Assembly: GCA_018968805.1 (NCBI GenBank)
Contig: JAGWZX010000026.1
Span: forward strand, 1 to 7,577
Source of the DNA: Patescibacteria group bacterium
GTDB taxonomy: Bacteria > Patescibacteriota > Minisyncoccia > Phycocordibacterales > SIBU01
Length of the DNA: 7,577 bases
Direction of reading: 5' to 3'
How positions within the stretch are numbered: position 1 is the first letter of the stretch; every line of letters starts with the position of its first letter. This document shows, piece by piece, positions 5,545 to 7,577 of this stretch. A program made the translations under genes and the position numbers. A model generated the notes under the pieces. The model was not told where the DNA came from. It saw only the letters and a program-made list of their open reading frames with translations, and did no database searches.

Positions 5545-6690
5545 ATGGACAATCCCTTCAAAGCCATCGCCGGTCTTTTTAAGCCAACCACGGAAAGTGT
5601 TTTAGGTATTGACATAGGTTCGTCTTCCATCAAAGTCGTGCAATTGCGCCGCAAAGCCGGCCAGGCTCTTTTGGAAACATACGGCGAACTGGCGCTCGGG
5701 CCGTATTCCGGCCTTGAGGTTGGCCGTGCCACGCATTTACCGGCTGACAAGCTATCAGAAGCGCTTCTTGACGTGCTTCGCGAATCTAACACTACCACCA
5801 AGCGTTGCGGTTTGAGTATCCCGCTTGCCTCAAGCATGGTCTCGCTCATTGAAATGCCAGAATTTCCGGCTTCCCAACTAGCATCGATGATTCCGCTTGA
5901 AGCCCGCAAGTATATTCCCGTGCCGGTTTCGGAGATTACCCTGGATTGGTGGGTCATTCCGCGCGATGAATCGGAACGCGCGCCTGAAGGCGTGCCGCCA
6001 TCTCCGGCCGGCCAGTCCGGCGCGCCCGTAACTCCCATCAAGGAGAAGGTCGATGTTTTGGTCGTGGCCATTCACAATGAGGCCATCAATAAATACCAGG
6101 ATGTCGTGCGCCGCACCGGTGTTGATTCCAGTTTTCTGGAAATAGAAATTTTCAGTACCATGCGCGCGGTTCTTGAAGAAGAGAACGCGACAGCAATGAT
6201 TTTCGATTTCGGCGCGGGCACCACGAAGCTTTACCTGATCGATCGCGGCATCGTTCGCGTTTCTCATACCATCAATCGCGGCTCGCAGGACATTACTCTT
6301 GCGATCGCGCACGCCCTCAACGTGCCTATCACGGAAGCCGAGAACATCAAACGCAACTATGGCATGGGGTATGAAAAAGACGGAGTATCAATCTCGCAAT
6401 ACGCGTCAGCCACCATTAATTTCATCATGAGCGAATCCAATCGGGTGCTTTTAAATTTTGAACGCCGTTACGGCAGATCGATTCAGTCATTGATTCTTAC
6501 CGGCGGAGGAGCCAACCTCAAAGGCTTCTTCGAAATGGCGCAGGCTAATTTCAAAATGCCGGTTGTTGTCGGCAACCCATTCGGTAAATTGCGCGCGCCG
6601 GCGTTTTTGGACCCGGTTCTGAAGGGTGCCGGGCCGGAATTCGCCGTGGCTATCGGTATCGCCCTGCGCAAACTCTCGGAGGTGAAGTAA
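5545..6690 (+). CDS. pilM: Type IV pilus assembly ATPase-like protein PilM
   Basis: PilM is an actin-like cytoplasmic protein that binds the N-terminus of PilN and helps build the inner-membrane platform of type IV pili or competence pseudopili. The 381-residue protein has the actin-fold nucleotide motifs: phosphate 1 GIDIGSSSIKVVQL (21-34), phosphate 2 DFGAGTTKLYLID (221-233) and the adenosine motif LTGGGANLKGF (318-328). The PilM segment LEARKYIPVPVSEI (118-131) is present. A Pro/Ser/Glu-rich insertion at about 141-166 has low complexity and is probably a loop. The ATG at 5545 was chosen because MDNPFKAIAGLFK is a normal PilM N-terminus, and longer reading would run through comF antisense. 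The nearest GGAG is 14 nt upstream, too far for a normal ribosome binding site. It is followed after 134 bp by the PilN-like gene. Confidence 0.94.
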   Translation: MDNPFKAIAGLFKPTTESVLGIDIGSSSIKVVQLRRKAGQALLETYGELALGPYSGLEVGRATHLPADKLSEALLDVLRESNTTTKRCGLSIPLASSMVSLIEMPEFPASQLASMIPLEARKYIPVPVSEITLDWWVIPRDESERAPEGVPPSPAGQSGAPVTPIKEKVDVLVVAIHNEAINKYQDVVRRTGVDSSFLEIEIFSTMRAVLEEENATAMIFDFGAGTTKLYLIDRGIVRVSHTINRGSQDITLAIAHALNVPITEAENIKRNYGMGYEKDGVSISQYASATINFIMSESNRVLLNFERRYGRSIQSLILTGGGANLKGFFEMAQANFKMPVVVGNPFGKLRAPAFLDPVLKGAGPEFAVAIGIALRKLSEVK

Positions 6691-6717
6691 TACACAACGA
6701 ATTTTGCCAATCGGTTG

Positions 6718-6723
6718 TATAAT
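6718..6723 (+). promoter_or_regulatory. Candidate -10 box TATAAT after pilM
   Basis: TATAAT sits 27 bp after the pilM stop and about 100 bp before the PilN-like start. TTGCCA (6704-6709) is only 8 nt upstream, so it is not a properly spaced -35. A weak inverted repeat ACAAC (6694-6698) / GTTGT (6714-6718) overlaps the box. A second, weaker candidate is TATAAC at 6805-6810, which would give a leader of about 8 nt. The pilN-like gene could therefore have its own promoter, or simply follow pilM by readthrough. Confidence 0.4.
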
Positions 6724-6748
6724 TTAAGGAAGTTAATAAAATCGTAAA

Positions 6749-6797
6749 GTTCATCCAGTCATAAATAACAGAGAGAGCGGGTCTTTTCCCGATGAAC
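6749..6797 (+). promoter_or_regulatory. Possible structured leader before the PilN-like gene
   Basis: GTTCATC (6749-6755) is the exact reverse complement of GATGAAC (6791-6797). Inside this pair a small hairpin, CGGG (6778-6781) with CCCG (6788-6791), has the loop TCTTTT; the two stems share base 6791, so one pair must give way. Just after it, AACCTGA occurs twice (6795-6801 and 6808-6814), flanking a TTTTAT that overlaps a second -10 candidate. The 134-bp gap contains no gene. I do not recognise a known riboswitch; function is unknown. Confidence 0.3.
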
Positions 6798-6824
6798 CTG
6801 ATTTTATAACCTGAAACTTTTGTT

Positions 6825-7484
6825 ATGGATACTAAATTTCAAACCTCGTTTATTCCCAGAAAGACAGTGACGAAGACGGCGAACTTTCGCGCTGAGCCGG
6901 TCAGCTTGTTTCTCTTGATTTCCATAATTATTTTTATCCTCACGCTTGCGTCGGCCGGAGCGGTGTTCGTGTACAAACGCATGCTGATCGGCAGTATCGC
7001 CGACATGGACGCCCGTCTTTCGCAAGCAAAAAATTCATTCGAGCCGAGTTTCATTTCCACTGCCAACAGATTAAATCAGCGTATTGAAGCGGCTAAAAAA
7101 ATTCTGCTCGCGCATACCGTGGTAACGCCCGTTTTTGATTTTTTAGCCAATGACACTCTGGCGACAGTCAGGTTCAATGATTTTTCTTACAGCTTAGACG
7201 ACAATGGTACGGCAACACTGTCGCTTTCCGGCGAAGCCAAAAGTTTTGACTCGGTGGCTCTGCAGTCCGATGTCTTCGGCGGAGAAAAATTCATTCTTTC
7301 CCCGGTATTTTCCGACTTGAACCCGAGTCAGAACGGCAATATTGTTTTCAAATTCGTCGGCAATTTAGACCCGGCGTTTATTTCATATAAGAAAAACCTC
7401 CAGCTGAATCAAAGCGCCGCGGCGCCGCAAGGCACGGCCACCGCACCGATTTCAAACGTTCCACCTTCCTCTCAAACACCATGA
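6825..7484 (+). CDS. PilN-like inner-membrane pilus assembly protein
   Basis: PilN is a bitopic inner-membrane protein that links cytoplasmic PilM to periplasm-side PilO in type IV pilus systems. This 219-residue protein has a short polar N-terminus, one strong membrane segment (about 26-50, around LFLLISIIIFILTLASAG), and a helical, probably coiled-coil region (about 55-95). A beta-rich domain follows at about 100-180, containing TPVFDFLANDTLATVRFNDF (101-120), and the tail is Ala/Pro/Ser/Thr-rich (about 198-219). The layout matches PilN, but I do not see the conserved N-terminal PilM-binding motif clearly (the start is MDTKFQTSFIPRK). The call therefore rests on architecture and on position between pilM and a PilO-like start. 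There is no Shine-Dalgarno motif before the ATG (CTGAAACTTTTGTT). Its TGA overlaps the next ATG as ATGA. Confidence 0.7.
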   Translation: MDTKFQTSFIPRKTVTKTANFRAEPVSLFLLISIIIFILTLASAGAVFVYKRMLIGSIADMDARLSQAKNSFEPSFISTANRLNQRIEAAKKILLAHTVVTPVFDFLANDTLATVRFNDFSYSLDDNGTATLSLSGEAKSFDSVALQSDVFGGEKFILSPVFSDLNPSQNGNIVFKFVGNLDPAFISYKKNLQLNQSAAAPQGTATAPISNVPPSSQTP

Positions 7485-7577
7485 TGAAAAATATCACACC
7501 CATCGCGCTTCTGCTCGCCTCCCTCGGCATATTTTTCGGCTATGTCAATCCGACCTATACAGGCACGACCGGCGCCG
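7481..7577 (+). CDS. PilO-like protein, 3'-partial
   Basis: Only the first 32 codons are inside the window. They encode MMKNITPIALLLASLGIFFG, a membrane segment, followed by YVNPTYTGTTGA. A short N-terminus, one membrane helix and then an extracytoplasmic part fits PilO, which pairs with PilN. The ATG at 7481 overlaps the previous stop by 4 bp (ATGA); a second in-frame ATG at 7484 gives MKNI and may be the true start. The ATGA overlap suggests translational coupling. Identity is inferred mainly from gene order. Confidence 0.6.
   Translation, partial: MMKNITPIALLLASLGIFFGYVNPTYTGTTGA

Noticed and set aside
5511..6071. Open frame extending comF upstream by 187 codons on the - strand
   Set aside because: It lies antisense to pilM, has no ComF-like content, and the ATG at 5510 already gives the normal ComF N-terminus.
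1..7577. Recoding of TGA as glycine, as in some other CPR lineages
   Set aside because: comF and the PilN-like gene end at TGA where the family ends, and no conserved glycine is encoded by TGA inside a gene.
1..7577. Frequent GCCGGC and GGCGCC-type short palindromes
   Set aside because: They follow from Ala/Gly-rich coding with GC-rich codons and show no regular spacing or shared flanks.
1..7577. tRNA, rRNA, CRISPR array, insertion sequence or phage genes
   Set aside because: No cloverleaf, rRNA-like stretch, regularly spaced repeat, transposase motif or terminal inverted repeat was seen.

Overview
The window looks like a piece of a Patescibacteria (CPR) genome, most likely a Parcubacteria-type lineage. 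The reasons are the short, tightly packed genes, a ComF without its usual N-terminal zinc-binding cysteines, a divergent PilM/PilN/PilO-type cluster, and starts without Shine-Dalgarno motifs. This placement is inferred from gene style, not from a marker gene. Stops used are TAA, TAG and TGA, so the standard bacterial code fits.

Layout. (1) 2-1178, + strand: the C-terminal sugar-isomerase part of a transaldolase/phosphoglucose isomerase-type protein. It is cut by the window edge and broken by a frameshift at a GC-dinucleotide run near 863-870. A perfect 11-bp GC-rich hairpin (721-748) lies inside it. (2) 1250-4109, + strand: a compact three-gene redox operon. It encodes a membrane-anchored FMN-binding protein with a flavinylation motif, an ApbE flavin transferase, and an NqrB/RnfD-like membrane protein fused to a ferredoxin-NAD(P)H reductase module. 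(3) 4130-4708, + strand: a Nudix hydrolase that may be transcribed leaderless. (4) 4857-5510, - strand: comF, convergent with the Nudix gene. (5) 5545-7577, + strand: the start of a type IV pilus assembly cluster (pilM, a PilN-like gene, the beginning of a PilO-like gene). It diverges from comF across a 34-bp gap that holds a palindromic -10 element.

How the genes work together. The redox operon is the most interesting unit. The reductase module should oxidise NAD(P)H in the cytoplasm, pass electrons through FAD to the membrane domain, and on to FMN covalently bound on the neighbouring outward-facing protein, with ApbE attaching that FMN. No terminal acceptor is encoded here. The membrane domain lacks the usual [ST]GA[ST] flavin-attachment motif, so the separate FMN-binding protein may supply the only covalent flavin. 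The ApbE has no export signal, but it follows the FMN-binding gene in the same reading frame, separated only by one stop codon and one sense codon. PilM, PilN-like and PilO-like proteins would form the inner-membrane platform of a type IV pilus or competence system; ComF next door fits a DNA-uptake context.

None of the eight chosen start codons has a convincing Shine-Dalgarno motif at normal spacing. No tRNA, rRNA, CRISPR array, insertion sequence or phage gene was recognised.
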